Shown here piece by piece: positions 1 through 7,770 of a DNA stretch of 46,656 nucleotides. The DNA lies in the NCBI RefSeq assembly GCF_001591605.1, contig NZ_BCVF01000034.1, positions 1 through 46,656 on the forward strand, in the 5' to 3' direction. Each line of letters starts with the position of its first letter. Position 1 is the stretch's first letter. The notes below the pieces were generated by a model. The model was given only the letters and a program-made list of their open reading frames with translations. It was not told the origin of the DNA and did no database searches. Made by a program: the position numbers and the translations under genes. The DNA is from Bacillus badius NBRC 15713 (lineage in GTDB: Bacteria; Bacillota; Bacilli; Bacillales; Domibacillaceae).

Positions 1-83
1 TAGAAAGCAACAGCCCCCATTCATGAGCAAAATAAAAAGGCTGCGGACAAACTTCAATTTTCGTTGAGTTTGTCTACAGCCTG
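1..83 (-). repeat. Edge of a Bacillaceae intergenic repeat with terminator-like hairpin
   Basis: Read on the minus strand, bases 83 to 39 form a long hairpin (GACAAACTCAA / TTGAAGTTTGTC arms) followed by a T-rich tract, then the start of a GC-rich repeat beginning near CTGTTG. The same hairpin-plus-repeat order occurs at 5254-5427 and 46032-46235 on the plus strand. The copy runs off the left edge. It sits just downstream of the YkvA-like gene and probably also ends its transcript. Confidence 0.75.
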
Positions 84-107
84 AAACGGCAGCCCAAGCT
101 GCCACTT

Positions 108-383
108 TCATTCCATTTTATGTTTTTCCTTAATGGAATCCGGTGCCATTTTCACGATTTGCTGAAGAACCAAGGCAAAAATGGCAATGTCATCTATTAA
201 ACCGAAGACGGCCAAAAAATCGGGAATCAAATCAAACGGCAACCACAAATAACCGATGATTAACCCGATGGATAAAACCTTGCTGAAACCGGCTACTTCC
301 TTGCTTAAAAAGAAATCTTTCAAGAAAGGAACAGACCGCCTGAACGTAAAAACAAACTTTACTCTCTTCCAAGCCTTCCTCAT
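108..383 (-). CDS. ykvA: YkvA family (DUF1232) small membrane protein
   Basis: This 91-residue protein carries the DUF1232 signature: a hydrophobic helix followed by PFDLIPD (residues 49-55) and GLIDD (61-65). Members are small bacterial membrane-associated proteins of unknown biochemical role; B. subtilis YkvA is the namesake. The N-terminus is basic (RKAWKRVK) and one or two membrane segments cover roughly residues 33-72. The ATG is preceded on the minus strand by AAAAGGAGG, a strong ribosome binding site. It stands alone, divergent from the potassium transporter gene. Downstream are a GGCAGC/GCTGCC hairpin (88-107) and the repeat-associated hairpin, which together probably terminate it. 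Family assignment is firm; function is unknown. Confidence 0.85.
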   Translation of the reverse strand: MRKAWKRVKFVFTFRRSVPFLKDFFLSKEVAGFSKVLSIGLIIGYLWLPFDLIPDFLAVFGLIDDIAIFALVLQQIVKMAPDSIKEKHKME

Positions 384-521
384 CTTTTTCCTCCTTTTCT
401 CAAGCTAGCTATTTATACGATTTCCCTTTTCGATTAGTTTCATTTTTTGTCGAAAAAAACAGAACCAGCCCGTAATTTGTTGTGAGCATCTTCAAAGCCG
501 CTTTTCTTTTCAGGAAAGGAT

Positions 522-550
522 TTTAAATTAGCGATCTTTTCTAATATAAT
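522..550 (+). promoter_or_regulatory. Probable sigma-A promoter for the Ktr subunit gene
   Basis: TTTAAA (522-527) and TATAAT (545-550) are 17 bases apart, 69 bases upstream of the start codon. The -10 is perfect and the -35 matches 4 of 6. The leader is too short for the c-di-AMP (ydaO/yuaA) riboswitch that controls some Bacillus ktr genes, and I see no sign of one. Confidence 0.55.
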
Positions 551-618
551 AGAAACTATGTGTGTACGATGCAAAAACCAGGCAGACTATTTGCCGGGAA
601 AGTTGAGAGGTAGATGTA

Positions 619-1974
619 ATGAAAGATCCTGGAAAAATAAAAGCGTTAAAGTTATCCACTTTTCAATTAATCGTCATGCTTTATTTAACCGGCGCCCTGT
701 TTTCTACCGGCTTGCTGCTGCTGCCTGTCGCTCATAAGCCCGGGGTAGATATTTCTTTAATAGATGCAGCGTTTGTTGCCGTCAGCGCTCTTAGTGTTAC
801 TGGATTATCCCCTGTGTCCGTTGTTGATACATTCAGCACCGTCGGCTATTTTTTTATTTTGTTTATTTTGCAAGTCGGCGGCGTCGGCATCATGACGCTA
901 AGCTCTATTATCTGGATTTTATTTGGCAAGCGCATCGGCATGCGGGAACGCCAATTAATTATGGCGGACCAAAACCGCACCGACCTGTCCGGGCTCGTAA
1001 AGCTGATGATTGAAATATTTTTGTTAATCCTCAGCATTGAAGCTGTAGGCGCCCTTATTTTGAGCATCTATTTTCTGCAATATTACCCTACAGTGTCTGA
1101 AGCTTTTCTGCATGGGGTCTTCGCCTCCATCAGCGCAACAACGAATGGCGGTTTTGATATTACCGGAAATTCGTTGATCGTTTTTGCTAATGATTATTTT
1201 GTCCAATTTATTAATATGGTATTGATCGTGCTTGGAGCCATCGGCTTTCCAGTATTAGTGGAAGTCAAAGACTTTTTAACGTATAGGGGACCGCTGAAAT
1301 TTCATTTCTCCTTATTCACGAAGCTGACGACAACGGTATATGCGATTTTGGCTGTGCTCGGTACCATTTTGATTTATTTGATCGAACGAAATCACTTTTT
1401 CATCGATAAGGCTTGGCATGAATCCTTCTTCTATTCCGCCTTTCAGTCCATTGCTGCCCGCAGCGCCGGATTGACTTCGATGGACTTAAATGAATTTTCA
1501 ATGGCTACACTCCTGCTTCTTTCTACGCTAATGTTCATCGGCGCTTCACCAAGCAGTGTGGGCGGGGGACTTCGGACAACTACGTTCGCCATTGCGATTT
1601 TGAGTGTTTACTTCTATGCGCGAGGCAAAAACACGATTAAAATCTTCAACAGAGAGGTTCATCCGGTTGATGTGCAGCGTGCCTTCGTGGTCATTACAAC
1701 AGGCTTCTTTATCTGGGGCGGCTCCATTATCTTTCTTTCATCTTTAGAGCCAGAGCTGCCCATTGTAAAAATTATCTTTGAGGTTTCTTCCGCCTTTGGA
1801 ACAACCGGGTCGTCACTTGGCATTACGGGTGAGTTAAGCTCCGCAGCGAAATGCTTGCTTATTACGTTAATGTTTATCGGCCGGATCGGGTTGTTCTCTC
1901 TGCTCTTTATTATCCGCGGAAAAGAAATTAAAGACGGTTATCATTTCCCAAAAGAACGCATTTTAATTGGATAA
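619..1974 (+). CDS. Ktr/Trk-type potassium uptake channel subunit (KtrB/KtrD family)
   Basis: A 451-residue polytopic membrane protein of the TrkH/KtrB superfamily, the usual length for Bacillus KtrB or KtrD (about 445-450). The fourfold pore-loop pattern is visible: VTGLS (60-64), ATTNGGFD (about 173-180), ARSAGLTS (about 282-289) and FGTTGSS (about 395-401), each carrying the filter glycine. Such subunits form a dimeric K+ channel gated by a cytoplasmic RCK ring (KtrA or KtrC) and often use Na+. No ktrA/ktrC partner lies beside it, which resembles the unlinked ktrC/ktrD arrangement of B. subtilis more than ktrAB, so I withhold the letter. The ATG has a GAGAGG ribosome binding site. A bidirectional terminator follows at 1984-2019. 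Confidence 0.9.
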   Translation: MKDPGKIKALKLSTFQLIVMLYLTGALFSTGLLLLPVAHKPGVDISLIDAAFVAVSALSVTGLSPVSVVDTFSTVGYFFILFILQVGGVGIMTLSSIIWILFGKRIGMRERQLIMADQNRTDLSGLVKLMIEIFLLILSIEAVGALILSIYFLQYYPTVSEAFLHGVFASISATTNGGFDITGNSLIVFANDYFVQFINMVLIVLGAIGFPVLVEVKDFLTYRGPLKFHFSLFTKLTTTVYAILAVLGTILIYLIERNHFFIDKAWHESFFYSAFQSIAARSAGLTSMDLNEFSMATLLLLSTLMFIGASPSSVGGGLRTTTFAIAILSVYFYARGKNTIKIFNREVHPVDVQRAFVVITTGFFIWGGSIIFLSSLEPELPIVKIIFEVSSAFGTTGSSLGITGELSSAAKCLLITLMFIGRIGLFSLLFIIRGKEIKDGYHFPKERILIG

Positions 1975-1983
1975 CAGCTAGTT

Positions 1984-2019
1984 GAAAAGACGCCGCTTGA
2001 TATGAAGCGGCGTCTTTTC
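1984..2019. terminator. Bidirectional terminator between Ktr gene and lrgB
   Basis: Perfect 15-bp inverted repeat GAAAAGACGCCGCTT / AAGCGGCGTCTTTTC with a 6-base loop (1999-2004), T-rich on both strands, between two convergent genes. Confidence 0.9.
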
Positions 2020-2024
2020 ATTAC

Positions 2025-2711
2025 CTATAATAACGGAAACAGCCACGGCAAAACCAAGGAAGTAAAGATCGACGCCGCTCCCATGGCAGCACCGGATACG
2101 GCACCTTGCAGGCTTCCTTCCTGAACAATTTGAGCCGTTCCGATGCCATGCGCGGTCGTTCCGATCGACAAGCCGCGGGCAAAGGGGTCCGTCACTTTCA
2201 TCACCGTTAACAACCAAGGGCCAAACATCGCTCCAAACATTCCGGCGATCATAACGAAAATAGCGGCCAGCGCCGGATCTCCCCCGATCATGCGGGCTAC
2301 CTCGATAGCTACTGGTGTTGTCACTGACTTGACGGCGGCTGAAGCAGCGGTCGCTTCCGTTAAATGAAACATCTTTGTCATCCACACCGCGGATACGACC
2401 GTTGCCAGCGTTCCAGCTGTTAATCCCCAAAAAGCCGGTGCGGCTTTTTTCAACAAAACATCCCGATTATGATACAAAGGAACGGCCAGCGCTACTGTAG
2501 CAGGGCCAAGCAGATACGTCATTATTTCCTTTGCCGGGGTATAGTCTTGATACGTAATACCGCTGCCGGCTAAAACAAGGATGATCATCACTGTGCTCAA
2601 AAAAACCGGAGTTGTGAGCGGCGACGAAAAACGGACAGCTAAAAGGCGCGCAAGCCCATACGCTGCAACGGTTAAAACGATGCTAAATAGAGTGATGGTG
2701 TTCACTGGCAT
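2025..2711 (-). CDS. LrgB/CidB family membrane protein
   Basis: 228 residues, with hydrophobic helices along the whole length and the LrgB-family region LLGPATVALAVPLY followed by the conserved SVTTPVAIEVA stretch. LrgB proteins pair with LrgA proteins. In staphylococci the pair modulates murein hydrolase activity, and in B. subtilis homologous pairs (PftAB) take up pyruvate. The gene overlaps the 3' end of the LrgA-type gene by 29 bases, so the two are co-transcribed and probably translationally coupled. No LytST-type two-component regulator is adjacent, so I cannot say whether this is the autolysis-type or the pyruvate-type pair. It ends at the shared terminator with the Ktr gene. Confidence 0.88.
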   Translation of the reverse strand: MPVNTITLFSIVLTVAAYGLARLLAVRFSSPLTTPVFLSTVMIILVLAGSGITYQDYTPAKEIMTYLLGPATVALAVPLYHNRDVLLKKAAPAFWGLTAGTLATVVSAVWMTKMFHLTEATAASAAVKSVTTPVAIEVARMIGGDPALAAIFVMIAGMFGAMFGPWLLTVMKVTDPFARGLSIGTTAHGIGTAQIVQEGSLQGAVSGAAMGAASIFTSLVLPWLFPLL

Positions 2712-3087
2712 CCTCTCCTTTTTCTTTTTTACTATGTCGAGAGGATAAAAGCTGGGCCACTCCCCCTGTCAAAGCCATCCCAATAATCGAACTGCCCAAT
2801 AGCATAACAGCAAGAGCCAGGCCGCTTTCTTTCAAAAGCGAAGTATACGTCATCAACCCGACAGCAATAGGCACGAAGAAGAAAGCTAAGTGCTTATTTA
2901 AAAATTGCGCTCCTTTTTCGACCCAACCGACTTTCACAATATTCAGAGAAAGCAAAAGAAATAAAATGATCATTCCAACTACATTGCCCGGCACCGGCAA
3001 GTGGAAAAACTCCGAGATAAATAAGCCAAATTGATAAATCAGCCACAAAAAACTGATCTGAGCCACAAATAAATAACTATTCTTCAT
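2683..3087 (-). CDS. CidA/LrgA family holin-like membrane protein
   Basis: A 134-residue protein with four hydrophobic segments and the family hallmark LPVPGNVVGMIILFLLL near residues 31-47, followed by the FFVPIAVGLM helix. CidA/LrgA proteins oligomerise in the membrane like holins and work with the LrgB-type partner, here encoded directly downstream with a 29-base overlap. I choose the ATG at 3087; an in-frame TTG directly before it (3090) is also possible because the GAGGAAAG ribosome binding site serves either. The C-terminal tail after the last helix is charged and His-rich (SRHSKKEKGEDASEHHHS). First gene of a two-gene operon. Confidence 0.88.
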   Translation of the reverse strand: MKNSYLFVAQISFLWLIYQFGLFISEFFHLPVPGNVVGMIILFLLLSLNIVKVGWVEKGAQFLNKHLAFFFVPIAVGLMTYTSLLKESGLALAVMLLGSSIIGMALTGGVAQLLSSRHSKKEKGEDASEHHHSI

Positions 3088-3163
3088 CAAACTTTCCTCT
3101 TCCCTCCGATCATTAATTACTATTTATAGAATACCATTAAACGAAACCATCCTACTATGCCAG

Positions 3164-3195
3164 CAAAAAAAACACCCGCTGATCAGCGGGTGTTT
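3164..3195 (-). terminator. Terminator of bioB
   Basis: Stem AAACACCCGCT / AGCGGGTGTTT (3170-3180 with 3185-3195) and loop GATC. On the minus strand a run of T follows, 40 bases after the bioB stop codon. Confidence 0.88.
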
Positions 3196-3234
3196 GCTCA
3201 AAGTCTTGATTCTTGCAAGCAGGCTGCGGCCTGT

Positions 3235-4236
3235 TTACATAACTGGCTGCTCCTTTTGTTCTGGAGCAAATTCTACTTCAAAACCCATTTCTTCAATCAT
3301 TCGGTGGTCAGCAGTTGTTTCTTGTCCGGCGGTTGTTAAATAATCGCCGACAAAGATGGAGTTGGCCGGATACAGGCCTAACGGCTGAAGTGAACCCAGG
3401 TTCACTTCCCGTCCGCCGGATATCCGGATTTCTTTCGTCGGATTTATCAAACGGAATAAGCAAAGCACCTTTAAACAATAGCGAGGGTCCAGCTCGTCTG
3501 TGCCTTCAAGCGGCGTGCCGTCAATCGCGTGCAAAAAGTTCACAGGAATAGAATCGGCATCGAGCGCGTGTAAGCTGCGCGCCATAGAAACAACATCTTC
3601 TTTCTTCTCCCTCATTCCAATAATGACTCCGGAACAAGGAGAAATACCCGATTCCTTTACTGTATGAACCGTGTTCACCCGCTCGTCGTATGTATGAGTG
3701 GTCGTAATTTGTTCATGATGGCCTGCGGATGTATTCAGGTTATGATTATAGCGGTCCACTCCCGCTTCCTTAAGTTTCGCTGCTTGTTCCGGTTTCAGCA
3801 GGCCAAGACAAGCGCACACCTTCAATTGATAGTTTTCTTTAATCTCCTTGACTGCTTCTGTTACCCGGTCAATTTCCTTATTGCTCGGCCCGCGTCCGCT
3901 GGCAACGATGCAATAGGTGCCCGCTTGCAAGTCATAAGCCCGCTTGGCTCCCGCTAAAATGGATTCTTTATCCATCATTTTATATTTTTCAATCGGAGCC
4001 GTTGAGCGGATGGATTGCGAACAATAGCCGCAGTTTTCCGGGCACAGCCCTGATTTTGTATTAATAATCATGTTGAGTTTCACTTTATTGCCGTAATAGT
4101 GGCTTCTTACTTTATAAGCCGCCTGTAAAAGCTCTAAAAGCTCACTATCCGGGCTGTTTAGCACCGCCAATGCTTGTTCATCGCTTAATTGTTTTCCTTC
4201 TAATACTTGTTCTGCCAACTGAGCCCACTTTGTCAT
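3235..4236 (-). CDS. bioB: Biotin synthase BioB
   Basis: Radical-SAM enzyme that inserts sulfur into dethiobiotin, the last step of biotin synthesis, in the cytoplasm. The 333-residue length is typical. The CxxxCxxC motif for the SAM [4Fe-4S] cluster is CPENCGYC (Cys65, Cys69, Cys72), followed by the family-typical SQSIRSTAPIEKY. Cys and Arg ligands expected for the second [2Fe-2S] cluster lie in the central barrel (CIVASGRGP, KVCACLGLL, RISGGREVNLG). The ATG has an AAAGGGGAG ribosome binding site. The gene is alone, without bioWAFDBI neighbours, and is preceded by a good BirA-type operator at 4293-4323, so it is probably repressed by biotinylated BirA. Confidence 0.96.
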   Translation of the reverse strand: MTKWAQLAEQVLEGKQLSDEQALAVLNSPDSELLELLQAAYKVRSHYYGNKVKLNMIINTKSGLCPENCGYCSQSIRSTAPIEKYKMMDKESILAGAKRAYDLQAGTYCIVASGRGPSNKEIDRVTEAVKEIKENYQLKVCACLGLLKPEQAAKLKEAGVDRYNHNLNTSAGHHEQITTTHTYDERVNTVHTVKESGISPCSGVIIGMREKKEDVVSMARSLHALDADSIPVNFLHAIDGTPLEGTDELDPRYCLKVLCLFRLINPTKEIRISGGREVNLGSLQPLGLYPANSIFVGDYLTTAGQETTADHRMIEEMGFEVEFAPEQKEQPVM

Positions 4237-4292
4237 TTTTTTCTCCCCTTTGATGAGTATTCTTCTTTAAGAATAAAAGAACACAGCTTTTT

Positions 4293-4323
4293 AAGTCAAC
4301 TATTTAAATTTAAAAGTTCACAT
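4293..4323. promoter_or_regulatory. Candidate BirA (biotin repressor) operator upstream of bioB
   Basis: AAGTCAAC (4293-4300), exactly 15 bases, then GTTCACAT (4316-4323). The B. subtilis biotin operator is TTGTTAAC-N15-GTTAACAA. The spacing is identical, and the inner hexamers GTCAAC and GTTCAC match GTTAAC at 5 of 6 each. On the minus strand the right half contains TTGACT, which could be the -35 of bioB. Confidence 0.65.
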
Positions 4324-4377
4324 AAATCGCCCTTTTGGCAAATTTAAAGAAACCGAATGGCTCGTGTATGTATTCAT

Positions 4378-4406
4378 TTGAACTGACAATCAATTTAAGG
4401 TATACT
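4378..4406 (+). promoter_or_regulatory. Sigma-A promoter for yidC
   Basis: TTGAAC (4378-4383), 17 bases, TATACT (4401-4406). This is close to consensus and lies 64 bases before the chosen TTG start. Confidence 0.75.
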
Positions 4407-4469
4407 CATTTTAGTTTTCATATAGAAACAGTTTTGTGGCCGATAAGCGGCTATAGGGGGAACTATTCA

Positions 4470-5228
4470 TTGAAAAAATCATCTTTGTTATTATCTTTTC
4501 TGCTCGGCTCGATCTTTCTCCTGAGCGGATGCCAGGCAGCTGAAGAGGAAGGACACTTCTTCCATGATTATCTCGTCCGCCCTTTTGTTGAGTTGATTCA
4601 CTCTCTCGGCGAGATGCTTGGAAGCTACGGCTTCGCTATTATTGTCATTACACTTGCTGTTCGCTTGATTTTAATGCCGTTAATGCTGAACACAATGAAG
4701 AAGCAGCAAATTATGAAGGAAAAAATGGCCGTTGTAAAACCGGAAATGGATAAAATCCAACAGCGCTTAAAAGCGGCTAAAAATCCGGAAGAACAGCGGA
4801 AAATCCAGCAGGAAATGATGGCTCTTTACCAACAGCACAATATCAATCCATTTGCCATGGGCTGTTTGCCGATCTTTTTGCAAATGCCGATCTGGATGGG
4901 ACTCTTCTACGCCATCCGCACGTCTGATGATATTCGCCACGCCGGCTTCCTATGGTTTAAGCTTGGCCAGCCGGACATTGCCATGGCAATCATTGCCGGC
5001 ATTATGTATTTGATTCAGTTCCGTGTTTCCTTAATGAATGTACCGCAAGAGCAGCAGCAGCAAATGAAAATCATCGGCTTGCTGTCACCTATTATGATTC
5101 TTGTATTTTCTATTTCCGCTCCTGCAGCACTTCCGCTGTATTGGGGAATGAGCGGACTCTTCCTAATCGGCCAAACATGGCTGAGTCAAAAGCTTTATCC
5201 TACCAAAAAAGTAAGCGAAGGAAAATAA
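4470..5228 (+). CDS. yidC: Membrane protein insertase YidC/Oxa1 family (lipoprotein)
   Basis: YidC proteins insert and fold membrane proteins, alone or with Sec. I choose the TTG start at 4470, behind AGGGGG at 4455-4460, giving 252 residues. From there the protein begins with a lipoprotein signal ending in LSGC (Cys21), as in Bacillus SpoIIIJ and YqjG; the longer frame from 4335 would bury that signal. The Oxa1 core follows: FVELIHSLGEMLGSYGFAIIV, the basic helix LMLNTMKKQQIMKEKM, the MGCLPIFLQMPIWMGLF helix, and the late transmembrane helices. The gene stands alone rather than with rnpA and jag, so it resembles the second paralogue YqjG (YidC2). I see no upstream mifM-like sensor ORF. It ends in the repeat-associated hairpin at 5254. 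Confidence 0.92.
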   Translation: MKKSSLLLSFLLGSIFLLSGCQAAEEEGHFFHDYLVRPFVELIHSLGEMLGSYGFAIIVITLAVRLILMPLMLNTMKKQQIMKEKMAVVKPEMDKIQQRLKAAKNPEEQRKIQQEMMALYQQHNINPFAMGCLPIFLQMPIWMGLFYAIRTSDDIRHAGFLWFKLGQPDIAMAIIAGIMYLIQFRVSLMNVPQEQQQQMKIIGLLSPIMILVFSISAPAALPLYWGMSGLFLIGQTWLSQKLYPTKKVSEGK

Positions 5229-5253
5229 AAATAAAACAGGGTTGCTTCGTTTC

Positions 5254-5427
5254 AGACTGTAGACAAACTCAATGAAAATTGAAGTTTGTCTACAGTCTTT
5301 TTTTATTTTGCTCATTGCTGGGGCCTGTTGATTTCCATTCCAGGCGCTTCGCTTTCCGCAGGGCGGGCGGCGAGCCTGTCCCGCGGATTCTGCAGGAATC
5401 TTCGCGCCTTCCCTTGCAATCAACAGA
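5254..5427 (+). repeat. Bacillaceae intergenic repeat, copy A, with terminator hairpin
   Basis: Bases 5254-5298 form a long hairpin (AGACTGTAGACAAACT / AGTTTGTCTACAGTCT arms) followed by seven T and doubling as the yidC terminator. A GC-rich body of about 100 bases follows (5325-5427), bounded by inverted ends CTGTTGATT and AATCAACAG, with internal CGCTTTCCGC, GGGCGGGCGGCGAGCC and TCTTCGCGCCTTCC. It is the same unit as at 46032-46235 and at the left edge, and shares its body with 20865-21000. It has no coding capacity. Confidence 0.85.
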
Positions 5428-5792
5428 ATGCACAAAAAGAGGCTAGCCGTATAGCTATACCTGTTTGAAAATCGAGTAACCCTGCCGTCATCAATCGGCT
5501 GAATGAAGCAGCAGCGGTCCCTTTTGTTTTTCTTGCGGATGTGATTTATTTCTTTCCATCTGGCATCTGCCCCATGCGCAAGACGATGGAAGAAGTGAAA
5601 ACAAATAGATCCTGCCGCTCATTTCCCGGTGCTGGGTTCCATGATCAAGTGACGCATTTCTCCACCTTCAAACGAAACAGGGATAAGAAGCCTGTTTCGT
5701 TTTTTGCTTTTCAGTTGACTTTTCTGCTCTTTTTTTCTAATAGTAGGGTAAAGATAAAATGATTGCGTTTTTGCTAAAAAGTTATCGCACAA
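5428..5792. other. Intergenic region with an orphan terminator
   Basis: No gene is supported here. A clear plus-strand terminator lies at 5671-5705 (AACGAAACAGG / CCTGTTTCGTT, then T5), with no intact gene ahead of it; yidC already ends at 5254-5305. The stretch before it stays open in one frame from about 5480 to 5760 but has no ribosome binding site and no family I recognise, so it may be a decayed gene or an untranslated RNA. Confidence 0.5.
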
Positions 5793-5818
5793 TGAAACTT
5801 TTTGGCAGATCGTGCGTA
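5793..5818 (+). promoter_or_regulatory. Sigma-W-type ECF promoter for xpaC-yaaN
   Basis: TGAAAC (5793-5798), exactly 16 bases, CGTA (5815-5818). This is the consensus Bacillus sigma-W promoter TGAAAC-N16-CGTA, ending 31 bases before the chosen start codon and about 20 before the ribosome binding site. As I recall, the B. subtilis xpaC-yaaN operon belongs to the sigma-W envelope-stress regulon, which agrees. Confidence 0.85.
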
Positions 5819-5849
5819 TTACTAGGAAACTATAACTGGAGTGAGTACG

Positions 5850-6521
5850 ATGAAAAATCCCATGCTTTTTATCCTGCGCGCAATGATCGCCATCCCGGCC
5901 GCGGTTATTGGCTCGCTGCTCTTTATGAATCAGCTCGGGCTCTCTCCCTTTCCGGCCGCTGGATTAGCTGTAATTGCCGGAGCCGGTATTTATTTTGGGT
6001 TAGGGAAATATGCCGATGCGCGTTTATATAAGAAATATGGACTGACAAGGAAAGAATATAATTTCATTCTTGAGAATATGAAAGAAGCCAAGCAAAAACT
6101 CGGCCGGCTGAAAAGTGTATTTGTCCGTGTACGCAGCCTCAGTTCCTTAAAGCAGCTAATTGAGCTGAACCGTCTCGTACGCAGAATTTTCTCCGTGGTC
6201 AAGAAAGAACCAAAACGCTTTTATGAAGCCGAATCATTCTTCTATTCCCATCTTGATTCCGTTGTTGAGCTGGCAGAAAAATACGCTTGGCTGAATTCCC
6301 AAAAACTGAAAGACTCATCCGTCAGACAGGCTTTGCTGGAAACAAAAGAAACACTTAACGATTTAACGCGAACGCTGGAGAAAGATTTACACAAGGTGCT
6401 TGCGAAAGACATTGAACACTTAACATTTGAACTTGATGTGGCCAAGCAGTCATTAAGCAGACGCCGACTGCCGGAGGCCTTAGAGAAGGGAGACAAAACA
6501 AATTATGACAACAGAAAATGA
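5850..6521 (+). CDS. xpaC: XpaC-like protein (5-bromo-4-chloroindolyl phosphate hydrolysis family)
   Basis: A 223-residue protein with two N-terminal membrane segments (roughly residues 8-24 and 32-50), then a charged, helical cytoplasmic part with [20 protein letters not shown]. This matches XpaC of B. subtilis, named for hydrolysis of a chromogenic phosphate; its true role is unknown. I choose the ATG at 5850 over the GTG at 5841 because GGAG at 5838-5841 is 8 bases before it and would overlap the GTG. The stop lies 17 bases inside yaaN, so the two genes are translationally coupled, in the same order as xpaC-yaaN in B. subtilis. Expression is probably under sigma-W, as part of the cell-envelope stress response. 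Confidence 0.88.
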   Translation: MKNPMLFILRAMIAIPAAVIGSLLFMNQLGLSPFPAAGLAVIAGAGIYFGLGKYADARLYKKYGLTRKEYNFILENMKEAKQKLGRLKSVFVRVRSLSSLKQLIELNRLVRRIFSVVKKEPKRFYEAESFFYSHLDSVVELAEKYAWLNSQKLKDSSVRQALLETKETLNDLTRTLEKDLHKVLAKDIEHLTFELDVAKQSLSRRRLPEALEKGDKTNYDNRK

Positions 6522-7692
6522 GAAGGCTCAACGCCCCTCCTTATTAAAAGAGGAAATGGCCGGACTTGATGATTTGCTTTCTTCGCCGTTTGGCGAAAAT
6601 GTACTGTCGGAAACCGCTGAACATGCTCTTCACGAGCAGCCAGCTCCCAAAAAACTCATTGATGTGCTTCCTGAAGAGCACCGGCTCAAAGCCCAGCAGC
6701 TGGCCAAGCAAATTGATCCGTCCAACCATCAGTCAGTCATCAGTTACGGGACGGCGGCTCAAGCGAAGCTTTCCGGCTTCTCCCACTCTATGCTGGACCA
6801 TGTGCAGCAGAAAGACATCGGAACGATCGGTGACATTTTAAGCGACTTAATGAAGAAACTTCAGCAAGTCAACCCCGACGAGTTGAGCCCGGAGAAAAAG
6901 ACAATGTTCGGCCGGCTGTTTAATAAAGTGTCCAACTCAATTCAAGAAATTATGTCTAAATATCAGAAGGTCGGTACACAAATCGATCGAATCAGCGTCA
7001 AGCTTGACCATTCTAAGAAGATCCTGCTGGAAGACATTCAAATGCTGGAGCAGCTGTACGACAAGAACAAAGAATATTTTCAAGCGTTAAATATCTTTAT
7101 CGCAGCGGGAGAATTGAAGCTGGAAGAGCTTGAAAGAGAAACGATTCCAGCCCTGCGCAAAAAAGCGGAGCAATCCGGCGATCAAATGGATTTCCAGGAT
7201 GTAAACGATATGATCCAATTCGCCGACCGTCTGGAAAAAAGACTGCATGACTTAAAGCTGAGCCGACAGATTACGATCCAAAGCGCTCCGCAAATCCGGA
7301 TGATCCAAAATATGAACCAGGCGCTTGCGGAAAAAATTCAGTCTTCTATTTTAACAGCTATTCCTTTATGGAAAAATCAAGTAGCCATTGCGCTTACCCT
7401 TGTCAGGCAGCGCAAAGCGATGGAGTCGCAAAAGCAAGTATCTCAAACAACGAACGATCTGCTGCTGAAAAATGCAGAAATGTTAAAGACTAATACGATT
7501 GAGACCGCCAAAGAAAATGAGCGCGGCCTCGTTGATATTGATACCTTAAAGAAAACACAAGCAAACTTAATCTCAACTCTGGAAGAAACGCTGCGCATTC
7601 AGCAAGAAGGACGCGCCAAACGCCAGCAAGCAGAGCAAGAGCTCTCTTCCATGGAGAATGAACTGAAACAAAAATTGCTCAACTTAAAATAA
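6505..7692 (+). CDS. yaaN: TelA/YaaN family protein (toxic anion resistance)
   Basis: A 395-residue soluble, strongly helical protein of the TelA family, named for plasmid tellurite resistance. Chromosomal Bacillus members are linked to envelope stress and bacteriocin tolerance rather than tellurite itself. Family-typical stretches are the GxxA-rich N-terminus ([24 protein letters not shown]), the coiled-coil body with [19 protein letters not shown], and the QAPQIRM-like segment ([19 protein letters not shown]) before the C-terminal coiled coil. The start overlaps the xpaC stop by 17 bases. It shares the sigma-W promoter and ends at the terminator at 7693-7730. No protein partner other than XpaC is visible. 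Confidence 0.9.
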   Translation: MTTENEKAQRPSLLKEEMAGLDDLLSSPFGENVLSETAEHALHEQPAPKKLIDVLPEEHRLKAQQLAKQIDPSNHQSVISYGTAAQAKLSGFSHSMLDHVQQKDIGTIGDILSDLMKKLQQVNPDELSPEKKTMFGRLFNKVSNSIQEIMSKYQKVGTQIDRISVKLDHSKKILLEDIQMLEQLYDKNKEYFQALNIFIAAGELKLEELERETIPALRKKAEQSGDQMDFQDVNDMIQFADRLEKRLHDLKLSRQITIQSAPQIRMIQNMNQALAEKIQSSILTAIPLWKNQVAIALTLVRQRKAMESQKQVSQTTNDLLLKNAEMLKTNTIETAKENERGLVDIDTLKKTQANLISTLEETLRIQQEGRAKRQQAEQELSSMENELKQKLLNLK

Positions 7693-7733
7693 CAAACAGC
7701 TCCTCCGCAAGTTTGCGGAGGAGCTGTTTGTTT
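7693..7733. terminator. Bidirectional terminator between yaaN and brnQ
   Basis: 18-bp inverted repeat CAAACAGCTCCTCCGCAA / TTGCGGAGGAGCTGTTTG around a 2-base centre, between convergent genes. Confidence 0.9.
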
Positions 7734-7770
7734 ATAAACATAAATGCCTTATTCAAACCTCGAATGTAAA

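Noticed and set aside
384-618. c-di-AMP riboswitch upstream of the Ktr gene
   Set aside because: The space between promoter and start is only about 65 bases and lacks the conserved motifs.
4335-4469. N-terminal extension of YidC, or a MifM-like sensor peptide
   Set aside because: The extension would bury the lipoprotein signal. It overlaps the promoter at 4378-4406, has no ribosome binding site, and has no stop before yidC as a sensor ORF would.
5286-5468. Short ORFs in the GC-rich repeats (also at 20764-20997 and 46049-46294)
   Set aside because: They arise from the repeat sequence, differ in frame between copies and have no start signals.
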